From the NCBI RefSeq assembly GCF_000382205.1, contig NZ_KB907790.1, forward strand, positions 1 to 64,000: 64,000 nt of DNA, written 5' to 3'. A program made the position numbers and the translations under genes. This DNA comes from Dyadobacter beijingensis DSM 21582. Its GTDB lineage: Bacteria; Bacteroidota; Bacteroidia; Cytophagales; Spirosomataceae. A model generated the notes under the pieces. That model was not told the DNA's origin and ran no database searches. It saw only the letters and a list, made by a program, of their open reading frames with translations. Shown here one piece after another: positions 28,349 to 35,205 of the stretch (position 1 is the first letter of the stretch; the number at the start of each line of letters is the position of its first letter).

Positions 28349-29470
28349 ATGTTTAAGGCTAAGCACCTTTGGATCATTCATTTGCTGGGTTGGGTGTTGT
28401 TCATGAGCCTGCCGCTGACGATTGTATCGCGTCAGCCCGGCACGGAATTGCCCCTGCTGGTGCTGCGCTCCTGGTGGTTCTGGCTGTTTTTCTTCATTTA
28501 CGCGGCCTTGTTTTATGGGAATTTGCTGGTACTAATTCCGAAACTGTATCTGAAACAGCATTATGCCGCATACACAGCCATATTTGTCGGGCTGCTGGTG
28601 CTGATTTACGTTTCCCAGCCATTTGAGAAGCTGATATTCAGGAAGTTTCAGCAGGAGCAGCAGGGTGGGGAAGCCCGGCCCGAACCGCCTCATGAAGCGT
28701 TCCGGAATGGTCCGCCGGGCCCGCCTCCGGGGGAAGCGCCCCGCCCGATGCCCCGGCGCCAGCCGACACAGGCGAGGGCGGTCGATTTTGTGAGCCTTAC
28801 GCTTTTTATCGTTGTGTGGGTGGTGGCGATGGCGATCCGCATATCGCGTGAATGGCGGCAGAGCGAGCGGCGGGCGATACTTTCCGAAGCCGAGAAAGCC
28901 CATGCCGAGCTATCGTTTTTCAAAGCGCAGATTAATCCGCATTTCCTTTTTAATACACTCAATAACATTTACGCACTCGCCGTCAGCAGCAGCGCACATA
29001 CCGCGCCGAGCATTCTCAAACTTTCACAGATGATGCGGTACATTACCGAAGAGGCAACGGAGCATTTTGTACCGCTGGAAGATGAGCTTACGTGTCTTGA
29101 AAACTACGTGGAATTGCAAAAGCTGCGTTTGAATTCGAAAACCAGCCTGTCGTTCGACGTGAAAGGAGATGCGGAAGGCGTTAAAATAGCGCCGCTCATC
29201 CTGATGACTTTTGTCGAAAATGCATTCAAATACGGTGTGAGCAACCACCGCGATTCTCTGATCCGCATTGAAGTGGAGATTGCGAAGAAGGATATCCGGT
29301 TTTTCTGCGAAAACCGCATTATCGAACGCCAAAAGGACGAAGAGCGGAAGGGTGTGGGGATTTTGAATACCCAAAAACGCCTCGACTTGCTCTACGCAGG
29401 CGCCTACGACCTCGATATCCGCAACGACGGAGCGATTTTTACCGTGAATTTAAAGCTAAAAGGCCAATGA
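28349..29470 (+). CDS. LytS/YehU-type sensor histidine kinase
   Basis: A 373-residue membrane kinase. Four helices occupy about residues 8-125 and 150-170. Between helices 3 and 4 lies an unusual Pro/Gly-rich loop (GPPGPPPGEAPRPMPRR). The His_kinase domain begins with SFFKAQINPHFLFNTLNNIY (phosphoacceptor His in NPHFLFN) and the ATPase has LILMTFVENAFKYGV and GVGILNTQKRL. The start is ATG 28349 (MFKAKHLWII); the longer frame from 28094 runs through the divergent permease gene and is not real. The stop overlaps the next start (ATGA), pairing it with the LytTR regulator. Signal unknown. Confidence 0.93.
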   Translation: MFKAKHLWIIHLLGWVLFMSLPLTIVSRQPGTELPLLVLRSWWFWLFFFIYAALFYGNLLVLIPKLYLKQHYAAYTAIFVGLLVLIYVSQPFEKLIFRKFQQEQQGGEARPEPPHEAFRNGPPGPPPGEAPRPMPRRQPTQARAVDFVSLTLFIVVWVVAMAIRISREWRQSERRAILSEAEKAHAELSFFKAQINPHFLFNTLNNIYALAVSSSAHTAPSILKLSQMMRYITEEATEHFVPLEDELTCLENYVELQKLRLNSKTSLSFDVKGDAEGVKIAPLILMTFVENAFKYGVSNHRDSLIRIEVEIAKKDIRFFCENRIIERQKDEERKGVGILNTQKRLDLLYAGAYDLDIRNDGAIFTVNLKLKGQ

Positions 29471-30162
29471 AATGCGTGATCATCGATGACGAGCCGCTGG
29501 CTTTGCGTGTTTTGGAAAATTATATCGCTGCGTTTCCGGTGCTGGAATTGGCAGGCCGGTTCGACGATGCCGTGGAAGGCGCGCGTTTTTTGAAACATAA
29601 CCCGGTCGATCTGCTCTTGATCGACATTAATATGCCTGATATCACGGGTTTGGAGTTGGTGGCGCGGCTGGAAGTGCGGCCGATGGTCATTTTCACAACG
29701 GCACATAAAAAGTTCGCGTACGAGGGTTTCGAGCTGGAAGCGGTAGATTATCTGCTGAAACCGATCACGATCGAACGTTTCGAAAAGGCGGTACAGAAGG
29801 CTGCGGAACGTTTTGAGCTGAAAAAACCGAAGCAGGCGGAGGAATCCATCGTCGTGCGTTCGGAATATAAGGCGATCAAAATCGTGCTGAGCGACATTGC
29901 TTACATCGAGGGGATGGAGGATTATATTAAAATCCATTTGCTGAGTTCGCGGCATCCGGTGATGACGCTCATGTCGTTGAAGGGTATTCTGGAAATTTTG
30001 CCGGAAAATGCTTTCAGCCGCATTCACCGGAGCTACATTGTGCCGAATGTTCAGGTCAAATCCATTCAGAACAAGAAGGTTACGCTACTATCCGGCGCAG
30101 CGTTGCCGGTGAGCGATAGTTATGTCGAGTTTATCGAACGTTGGAAAAACCAGCAGGCGTGA
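29467..30162 (+). CDS. LytR/AlgR family response regulator with LytTR domain
   Basis: A 231-residue two-component regulator, partner of the kinase whose stop it overlaps by four bases. The receiver domain (residues 1-120) has the acidic pocket IIDDEP, the phosphoacceptor Asp in LLLIDINMPD, the Thr in FTTAHKK and Lys in LLKPITIE. The LytTR DNA-binding domain follows (IVVRSEYKAIKIVLSDIAYI, YIKIHLLSSRHPV, FSRIHRSYIVPN). LytTR regulators bind imperfect direct repeats; none was searched for here. Together with LytS it forms a typical Bacteroidota pair, often controlling surface or secretion functions. Confidence 0.94.
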   Translation: MKCVIIDDEPLALRVLENYIAAFPVLELAGRFDDAVEGARFLKHNPVDLLLIDINMPDITGLELVARLEVRPMVIFTTAHKKFAYEGFELEAVDYLLKPITIERFEKAVQKAAERFELKKPKQAEESIVVRSEYKAIKIVLSDIAYIEGMEDYIKIHLLSSRHPVMTLMSLKGILEILPENAFSRIHRSYIVPNVQVKSIQNKKVTLLSGAALPVSDSYVEFIERWKNQQA

Positions 30163-30282
30163 AAAGCCGTCCGGCTGATTCACCGGTAAAATCTGGCTGT
30201 TGACCGACACATCCGTGTTATTCCGCAACAAAGGGTGAAACGAATACGATAATGTATTTAAACTCACAGAACTGTTGCACAT

Positions 30283-31020
30283 ATGGAACGCAAGGAATTT
30301 TTAAAAAGGGGATTTTCGGCATTGGGCCTGGCCGCGATTATCCCGGTGATCAGCTGCTCGAACGACACGGTCGATCCCACTGAAACTGCCACCGAAACCG
30401 GAAGTACTTCCGGCTCAACGTCGGGCTCGACCTCGGGCAGCTGCACGATTACTGCTTCCGAAACCGAAGGACCTTTCCCGACCAAATCACCTTCCAGCCT
30501 CGTTTCCAACGACATTACTTCGGATCGCCAGGGAACCAAGCTGACTGTGAAGATTACAATTCAAAACAAAAACAATAGCTGCGAAGGCCTCGAAGGCGCT
30601 TTGGTGGACATCTGGCATTGCGACGCGGCCGGCAATTACTCGGAATATGGCGGGAGCGGCATGCAATCGACGAATTACACAAGCGTACACTTCCTCCGGG
30701 GCCGTCAGACTACCGATGCGAACGGATTAGTGACTTTTACGAGCATTTACCCGGGCTGGTACTCGGGCCGTGCGGTGCACATTCACGTGCACGTGTATAA
30801 TGCGAGCGGGAAATCGCTGTTGGTGACGCAAATTGCATTCCCGGAAGAGATCAGCAAGGTCGTGTTTGCGCAAGGCGTGTATGCGAGCCACGGGCAGGCA
30901 GATACGACGAATGCGCGCGACAACGTTTTTGGTGACGGCGTAAGTACCGAAATGTCCACCGTTACCGGCAGTGCTTCGGCAGGATACGAGCTGACGCACG
31001 CGATTGTCGTGAGTGCTTGA
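30283..31020 (+). CDS. lipoprotein intradiol ring-cleavage dioxygenase
   Basis: A 245-residue protein. The N-terminus is a signal with twin-Arg-like start and lipobox (KRGFSALGLAAIIPVISC), so it may be lipid-anchored. A GSTS-repeat linker follows (about residues 35-55), then the intradiol dioxygenase fold: the first iron ligand Tyr region VDIWHCDAAGNYSEYGG and then YPGWYSGRAVHIHVHVY, giving the second Tyr and two His ligands. These enzymes open catechol rings with Fe(III). Export and a linker are unlike the cytosolic PcaGH enzymes; the natural substrate is unknown. ATG at 30283. No pathway genes flank it. Confidence 0.88.
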   Translation: MERKEFLKRGFSALGLAAIIPVISCSNDTVDPTETATETGSTSGSTSGSTSGSCTITASETEGPFPTKSPSSLVSNDITSDRQGTKLTVKITIQNKNNSCEGLEGALVDIWHCDAAGNYSEYGGSGMQSTNYTSVHFLRGRQTTDANGLVTFTSIYPGWYSGRAVHIHVHVYNASGKSLLVTQIAFPEEISKVVFAQGVYASHGQADTTNARDNVFGDGVSTEMSTVTGSASAGYELTHAIVVSA

Positions 31021-31110
31021 TGACTGCTGACCACCGCTGGCCGACCGCCGACCACTGTTTGGTAAAAACGTACGGCCGTCAGCGGTCCTTGTAAACCCCA
31101 AAATTCGATC

Positions 31111-31824
31111 ATGATGTTGACCCAGACAGCCGCTCAAATATACCTGGAAAGCCTTCGCGGGCAGTTTCAAACGGATGGCTTTCGGAGTTCCAGGACATTC
31201 AACTTTGCAGAATATCGCGCCGCGGACCGGGAAGCGTTCGGAACGCTGGAAGTGCTGAACGACGAGGTATTGATGCCCGAATGCAGCCAGTTGCTGTGTG
31301 TTGAGCGGTTCTGTCAGGTGATTTTGCTTCCGCTGGTCGGGGCGATAGAGTTTGGAGAGAAGGGTAGGGAGGCGAGGTTTGTCAATTCGGGCGAAGCATT
31401 GTTCGTATTGGCGTCGCCGGAAAAGAGTTACACGATTACCAATCCATATCCTGATGAGGCGGTCAACTATTTGCAGATTAGGATTGATGATGAACAATTT
31501 TTAAGCACCCCGATGTCATTATCCGGCATCACCACGCAGTTTGATTTGAGTGAAAAGAATGTCCTTCTCCCGGTCCGGGGCTACAACGGAAGCTCCGCTC
31601 ATCTGTTCATCGGCCAATACGACGGCCGGGCAGAAGGCCTTTTCACGAGCTGGAACGCCGGCCGCAGCGCATTTGTGTTCGTTATAGAAGGCGCATTTGA
31701 AGTACAAAATCGCCTCCTCGAACGCCGAGACGGTCTGGCGTTACGGAATGTGGAAGAAATTGATTTTGAAGCGCTTTCGAGCGGGGCGATTTTGTTGGTG
31801 ATTGATTTAGGGAATCAGGGTTGA
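31111..31824 (+). CDS. pirin family (cupin) protein
   Basis: A 237-residue soluble protein with two cupin-like beta domains. The C-terminal part (SAFVFVIEGAFEVQNRLL, then GLALRNVEEIDFEALS) closely follows the C-terminal cupin of pirin/YhhW proteins. The N-terminal domain is divergent: I do not find the canonical HPHxGF metal motif, so the quercetin-dioxygenase activity of pirins may be lost. Start is ATG 31111, or the Met at 31114. Its last ten bases overlap the convergent PIN toxin gene. Upstream 31021-31060 is repetitive and GC-rich but carries no gene. Confidence 0.65.
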   Translation: MMLTQTAAQIYLESLRGQFQTDGFRSSRTFNFAEYRAADREAFGTLEVLNDEVLMPECSQLLCVERFCQVILLPLVGAIEFGEKGREARFVNSGEALFVLASPEKSYTITNPYPDEAVNYLQIRIDDEQFLSTPMSLSGITTQFDLSEKNVLLPVRGYNGSSAHLFIGQYDGRAEGLFTSWNAGRSAFVFVIEGAFEVQNRLLERRDGLALRNVEEIDFEALSSGAILLVIDLGNQG

Positions 31825-32186
31825 TAGAATATAAAAATCAGCTCTTTGACCCGATCAAAATGGTCGTCTGTGGATAGGAGGGGAACGCCCAGGAAAATGG
31901 AAGTTGCTGCGATGATGGCGTCGGGAAGTTTCAGATTGTACTGACGCCGAACGTAGGTGGTGATTTCTTTAACGCCGGGGTTGATATCGATGATACAGCA
32001 TTGTTCCAGAAACATTTCTACCCAGACTTCTTCTTCAATGCTGATGCCGTGATAACCTAACAGTTCTAGCTCAGCTACAAACGATACGTAGGCCTCGCGG
32101 CCCTGCAAAAGATTGGCAAGGCGCTCATCGCCTTTAAAAAGGTTGATAGCAATATTGGTATCAATCAGGATCTTGGTTCCACTCAT
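31815..32186 (-). CDS. PIN-domain toxin, VapC type
   Basis: A 123-residue ribonuclease-type toxin. The PIN acidic residues are all present: LIDTNIAINLF near the N-terminus, an Glu in AELELLGY, PDAIIAATS and STDDHFDRV near the C-terminus, which coordinate Mg for RNA cleavage. The ATG at 32186 (MSGTKILIDTN) overlaps the antitoxin gene by 26 bases, so the toxin is probably translated together with it. A longer frame to 32216 adds residues inside the antitoxin gene and is unlikely. Cellular RNA target unknown. Its 3' end overlaps the pirin gene tail-to-tail. Confidence 0.88.
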   Translation of the reverse strand: MSGTKILIDTNIAINLFKGDERLANLLQGREAYVSFVAELELLGYHGISIEEEVWVEMFLEQCCIIDINPGVKEITTYVRRQYNLKLPDAIIAATSIFLGVPLLSTDDHFDRVKELIFIFYQP

Positions 32187-32364
32187 TACGCATGCGGCGC
32201 TGGATGTCCAACGCATCGTCGGTTATTTTGATTACTCCAACAAATTTTCGAGCGTCGAGTTTTTTACTTTTCAAGGATGATCCGGCTGCGGGGAAAATCT
32301 TTTTCTGTGCCGCGGTCGGAAAAACGTCTTCAAGCATTTGTCCTTCTCTTAACACGAATTTCAT
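32161..32364 (-). CDS. antitoxin partner of the PIN toxin
   Basis: A 67-residue protein: MKFVLREGQMLEDVFPTAAQ, then a basic middle, then DDALDIQRRMRNEWNQDPD. It precedes and overlaps the PIN toxin by 26 bases, the standard antitoxin-first arrangement, and the acidic/helical C-terminus suits wrapping around the toxin. The ATG at 32364 is chosen; the longer frame (to 32508) reaches into the atpC terminator and is not credible. I do not recognise a precise DNA-binding family; a DUF2281-like origin is possible. Confidence 0.75.
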   Translation of the reverse strand: MKFVLREGQMLEDVFPTAAQKKIFPAAGSSLKSKKLDARKFVGVIKITDDALDIQRRMRNEWNQDPD

Positions 32365-32468
32365 GGTATGCTGCGGTTGGTTGATACATAAATATAACAA
32401 GAAAAGCCCTAAAGAGTTGAACCCAGTGAGCGAACTACGGTGATTAGTTATTCCAAGGATATTAAAAC

Positions 32469-32504
32469 AAAAAACGGATGCCATTTGCACAGCATCCGTT
32501 TTTT
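32469..32504 (-). terminator. Rho-independent terminator after atpC
   Basis: AAAAAACGGATGC, 10-base loop, GCATCCGTTTTTT: a 13-bp stem with T-run on the minus strand, 17 bases after the atpC stop. A mirrored T-run exists on the plus strand too. Confidence 0.88.
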
Positions 32505-32520
32505 GCAATTAATCTGTTTC

Positions 32521-32763
32521 TTATAGAACTGCTTCGGCGAGAACCAATACCTTGTTGTTCAGCACTTCGACAACACCTCCGTCGATGACAAAATGCTGTT
32601 TCGCAGCGCCGGTATCGACTACCACATCACCTTTGCCCAGCGTGCTGACCAGCGGCGCGTGACGGTTCAGAACCTGAAACTGTCCTTCGGTACCCGGCAA
32701 TGTAACGGCATTCGCCTCGCCGGCAAATACCTTTTTATCTGGGGTAATGATTTCTAAATGCAT
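32521..32763 (-). CDS. atpC: F-type ATP synthase epsilon subunit (short form)
   Basis: Rotor subunit of the F1 head. The 80 residues match the N-terminal beta-sandwich of AtpC (LEIITPDKKVFAGEANAVTL, GTEGQFQVLNRHAPLVSTL). The C-terminal two-helix regulatory domain of the E. coli protein is absent; short epsilon subunits are usual in Bacteroidota, so this is not truncation. Follows atpD on the same strand with a repeat-bearing spacer of about 90 bases. The other atp genes are not in the window. ATG at 32763. Confidence 0.93.
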   Translation of the reverse strand: MHLEIITPDKKVFAGEANAVTLPGTEGQFQVLNRHAPLVSTLGKGDVVVDTGAAKQHFVIDGGVVEVLNNKVLVLAEAVL

Positions 32764-32770
32764 AATAGTC

Positions 32771-32847
32771 TATGAGTTTAAAGTTCATGAGGTTAAAGTT
32801 CATGAGTGAGAAACTCTTAGACTTTAAACTCATAAACTCATGAACTT
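32771..32847. repeat. palindromic AT-rich repeat in the atpD-atpC spacer
   Basis: The spacer holds TATGAGTTTAAAGTTCATGA, a second AAAGTTCATGAGT and, after a short centre, the mirrored ACTTTAAACTCATAAACTCATGAACTTTAT. The two arms form an imperfect palindrome of about 75 bases. ATGAGTTTAAAGTTCA (32772-32787) is identical to 4901-4916. It sits inside an operon, where it could affect message stability between atpD and atpC. Confidence 0.65.
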
Positions 32848-32853
32848 TATAAC

Positions 32854-34368
32854 TTACTTGCCTGCTTCCGCCAGCATTTTTTCTCCTTTCGCCTGAGCGT
32901 CTTCGATGGTTCCCACGAGGTTGAAAGCCATTTCAGGAAGGTGATCGTATGCACCGTCCATGATAAGGTTGAAGCCTTTGATGGTATCGTTGATATCCAC
33001 CAATGTTCCTTTCAAACCGGTGAACTGCTCAGCAACGAAGAATGGCTGCGACAGGAAGCGTTCTACGCGACGTGCACGTGATACAACCAGTTTGTCCTCT
33101 TCGGAAAGTTCTTCCATACCAAGGATCGCGATGATATCCTGCAATTCCTTGTAACGCTGAAGAATGTTTTTCACACGCTGTGCGCAATCGTAGTGTGCTG
33201 CACCCAGGGTTTCTGCATTCAAAATACGCGAAGCGGAGTCAAGCGGGTCCACAGCAGGGTAGATGCCTTTCTCAGATACTTTACGGCTCAATACGGTCGT
33301 AGCGTCCAAGTGGGCAAATGTCGTTGCCGGAGCCGGGTCAGTCAAGTCATCCGCAGGTACGTAAACCGCTTGTACGGAAGTGATTGAACCACGTTTGGTA
33401 GAGGTGATACGCTCCTGCATCTGGCCCATTTCAGTAGCCAGCGTAGGCTGGTAGCCTACCGCAGATGGCATACGTCCCAAAAGAGCGGATACCTCAGAAC
33501 CTGCCTGGGTGAAACGGAAAATGTTATCGATAAAGAAAAGGATATCGCGGCCCTGACCTTCGCCATCTCCGTCACGGAAATACTCAGCCATTGTGAGACC
33601 TGACAATGCCACGCGAGCACGTGCGCCAGGAGGTTCGTTCATCTGGCCGAACACGAATGTGGCCTGCGAATCTTTCAGTGTATTGTAATCAACTTTGGAG
33701 ATATCCCAGCCGCCTTCTTCCATGCTGTGCTTGAATTCCTCGCCGTATTTGATGATACCCGCTTCGATCATCTCACGCATCAGGTCATTACCTTCACGTG
33801 TACGCTCACCCACACCGGCGAATACCGATAGACCGGCATATGCTTTCGCGATGTTGTTGATCAGCTCCTGGATCAATACGGTTTTACCTACACCCGCACC
33901 ACCGAACAAACCGATCTTACCACCTTTTACATAAGGAGCAAGCAGGTCGATTACTTTGATACCTGTGAAAAGTACCTCGGTAGCGGTTGCCAGCTCTTCG
34001 AATTTCGGAGCTGCACGGTGAATAGAGATACCGTTTGAAGAATCGAGCGGAGTAAGACCGTCGATCGCTTCACCGATTACGTTGAAGAGACGTCCTTTGA
34101 TACCTTCGCCGATCGGCATTTTGATAGGTGCACCCAATGGTACAACCTGCATGCCACGTTGCATACCTTCTGTACTATCCATCGCGATAGTACGGATACG
34201 GTCTTCACCAAGGTGCTGCTGGCACTCGAGAACTACTTTCTGACCGTTTGGTTTGATGACTTCCAACGCATCAAGGATCGCGGGGATACGTCCGCTATCC
34301 TCAAATGATACGTCTACAACCGGGCCAATTACCTGCGTAATTTTTCCTACGTTTGCTGCGTTTGCCAT
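32854..34368 (-). CDS. atpD: F-type ATP synthase beta subunit
   Basis: Catalytic F1 subunit that makes ATP from the proton gradient. Walker A GGAGVGKTVLIQEL and the DELSEEDKL-like C-terminus (MEELSEEDKLVVSRARRVER) are conserved, as is FFIDNIFRFTQAGSEVSALL. The start is ATG 34368 (MANAANVGKITQ), giving 504 aa; the frame extends upstream to 34413 but the extra residues overlap the promoter. Transcribed with atpC, apart from the other atp genes, an arrangement common in Bacteroidota. A strong promoter match (34441-34411) lies about 43 bases upstream. Confidence 0.98.
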   Translation of the reverse strand: MANAANVGKITQVIGPVVDVSFEDSGRIPAILDALEVIKPNGQKVVLECQQHLGEDRIRTIAMDSTEGMQRGMQVVPLGAPIKMPIGEGIKGRLFNVIGEAIDGLTPLDSSNGISIHRAAPKFEELATATEVLFTGIKVIDLLAPYVKGGKIGLFGGAGVGKTVLIQELINNIAKAYAGLSVFAGVGERTREGNDLMREMIEAGIIKYGEEFKHSMEEGGWDISKVDYNTLKDSQATFVFGQMNEPPGARARVALSGLTMAEYFRDGDGEGQGRDILFFIDNIFRFTQAGSEVSALLGRMPSAVGYQPTLATEMGQMQERITSTKRGSITSVQAVYVPADDLTDPAPATTFAHLDATTVLSRKVSEKGIYPAVDPLDSASRILNAETLGAAHYDCAQRVKNILQRYKELQDIIAILGMEELSEEDKLVVSRARRVERFLSQPFFVAEQFTGLKGTLVDINDTIKGFNLIMDGAYDHLPEMAFNLVGTIEDAQAKGEKMLAEAGK

Positions 34369-34410
34369 TATATAATTTTGATTATCTCGGATGAGGTTTT
34401 TTTCAGACCG

Positions 34411-34441
34411 CAAAAGTAGGAGATAATTTGGTCAGTACCAA
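34411..34441 (-). promoter_or_regulatory. promoter of atpDC
   Basis: Minus strand: -33 box TTG (34441-34439, in ATTGGT), 20-base spacer, -7 box TACTTTTG (34418-34411). This matches the Bacteroidota TTTG / TAnnTTTG pattern and would give a leader of about 35-40 bases before the atpD ATG. Confidence 0.6.
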
Positions 34442-34579
34442 TAGCTGACAAAGTGAATTATTGGATATTTTTTAGAAAATCACCCGTTTTTTCCGAAAAC
34501 TGTGTTCAATATTTCCGGAAAGTGGGTTTGGCAGGGTAGCAGCGGGAACTTTTTGAGCGGTCGCCGAACCCCGCCAACG

Positions 34580-34611
34580 TTTGAGATAGTTATCAAAATC
34601 GCCTAAATTTG
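34580..34611 (+). promoter_or_regulatory. promoter of the DUF433/DUF5615 module
   Basis: TTTG (34580-34583), 20-base spacer, TAAATTTG (34604-34611). Both boxes fit the Bacteroidota consensus. The start of the DUF433 gene is 19 bases after the -7 box. Confidence 0.7.
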
Positions 34612-34629
34612 ATTTGAACATCATCAAAA

Positions 34630-34869
34630 ATGCAGATGAACACGCCGCTTCTGGAACGTATCACTTTCAATCCGAAACAATGCGGGGGAAAGCCCTGCAT
34701 CCGGAGTATGCGTATCCGGGTGACCGACGTGATCGAACTGCTCGCTGCGGGGCTCACTCCTGACCAGATCGTGACCGAAGAGTTGCCTGACCTGGAATTG
34801 GAAGATGTTACCGCGTGCCTGCTTTACGCTGCAGCCAAACGGAATCACCCCGTACTGCAAGCGGCCTGA
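34630..34869 (+). CDS. DUF433 antitoxin-like protein
   Basis: A 79-residue protein of the DUF433 family: ITFNPKQCGGKPCIRSMRI, then a helix-turn-helix-like VTDVIELLAAGLTPDQIV, then the acidic DLELEDVTACLLYAA. In many bacteria DUF433 precedes a DUF5615 PIN-like gene as an antitoxin/toxin pair, and here the stop is immediately followed by such a gene (start at 34869, one base shared). ATG at 34630 with its own good promoter. The same promoter serves the broken partner. Confidence 0.82.
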   Translation: MQMNTPLLERITFNPKQCGGKPCIRSMRIRVTDVIELLAAGLTPDQIVTEELPDLELEDVTACLLYAAAKRNHPVLQAA

Positions 34870-35199
34870 TGATCATTCTGGACGCCCAATTGCCGCCGTC
34901 GTTAGCCGTTTGGATCACGGAAACTTTCAAACTTCCCTGTTTTTCTGCCCAGCTTCTTGTTCTTTGCGATGCCGAGAAATTTGCGATTTCAAAGGCAAAA
35001 AATGCCATTGTTATTACAAAAGATGACGACTTCGTATCATTTCGGAAGCCCGCCAATGGTGATTTGGCTAACTTGCGGCAATACGTCGAAGAGGAGATTA
35101 AAGGAAATTTTAGCAGAAAATCTTAATTCGGCCCGAAACTGCTGGAACAAACAATCTCGTGGAGATTCCCGGATTACGACCGGATGCCGATTTAACTAA
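34869..35199 (+). pseudogene. DUF5615 PIN-like toxin gene, frameshifted
   Basis: Frame 1 from ATG 34869 reads MIILDAQLPPSLAVW and later NAIVITKDDDFVS, the N-terminal and central motifs of DUF5615 proteins. It then leaves the family. The +1 frame from about 35035 supplies the missing C-terminal part, HFGSPPMVIWLTCGNTS then KRRLKEIL. Joining the two gives a complete family-like protein, so a small indel (net +1 frame shift) near 35030-35040 has broken the gene. Without it the frame-1 product ends at 35126 with an unrelated tail. The upstream DUF433 antitoxin is intact. A sequencing error is possible. Confidence 0.8.
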
Positions 35200-35205
35200 T
35201 ACAAT

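Noticed and set aside
31021..31090. GC-rich GACCACCGCTGGCCGACCGCC repeat-like stretch
   Set aside because: Two or three irregular units only; it looks like chance repetition in a spacer with a weak hairpin.
32521..32763. Truncated atpC gene
   Set aside because: Eighty-residue epsilon subunits lacking the C-terminal helices are normal in this phylum.
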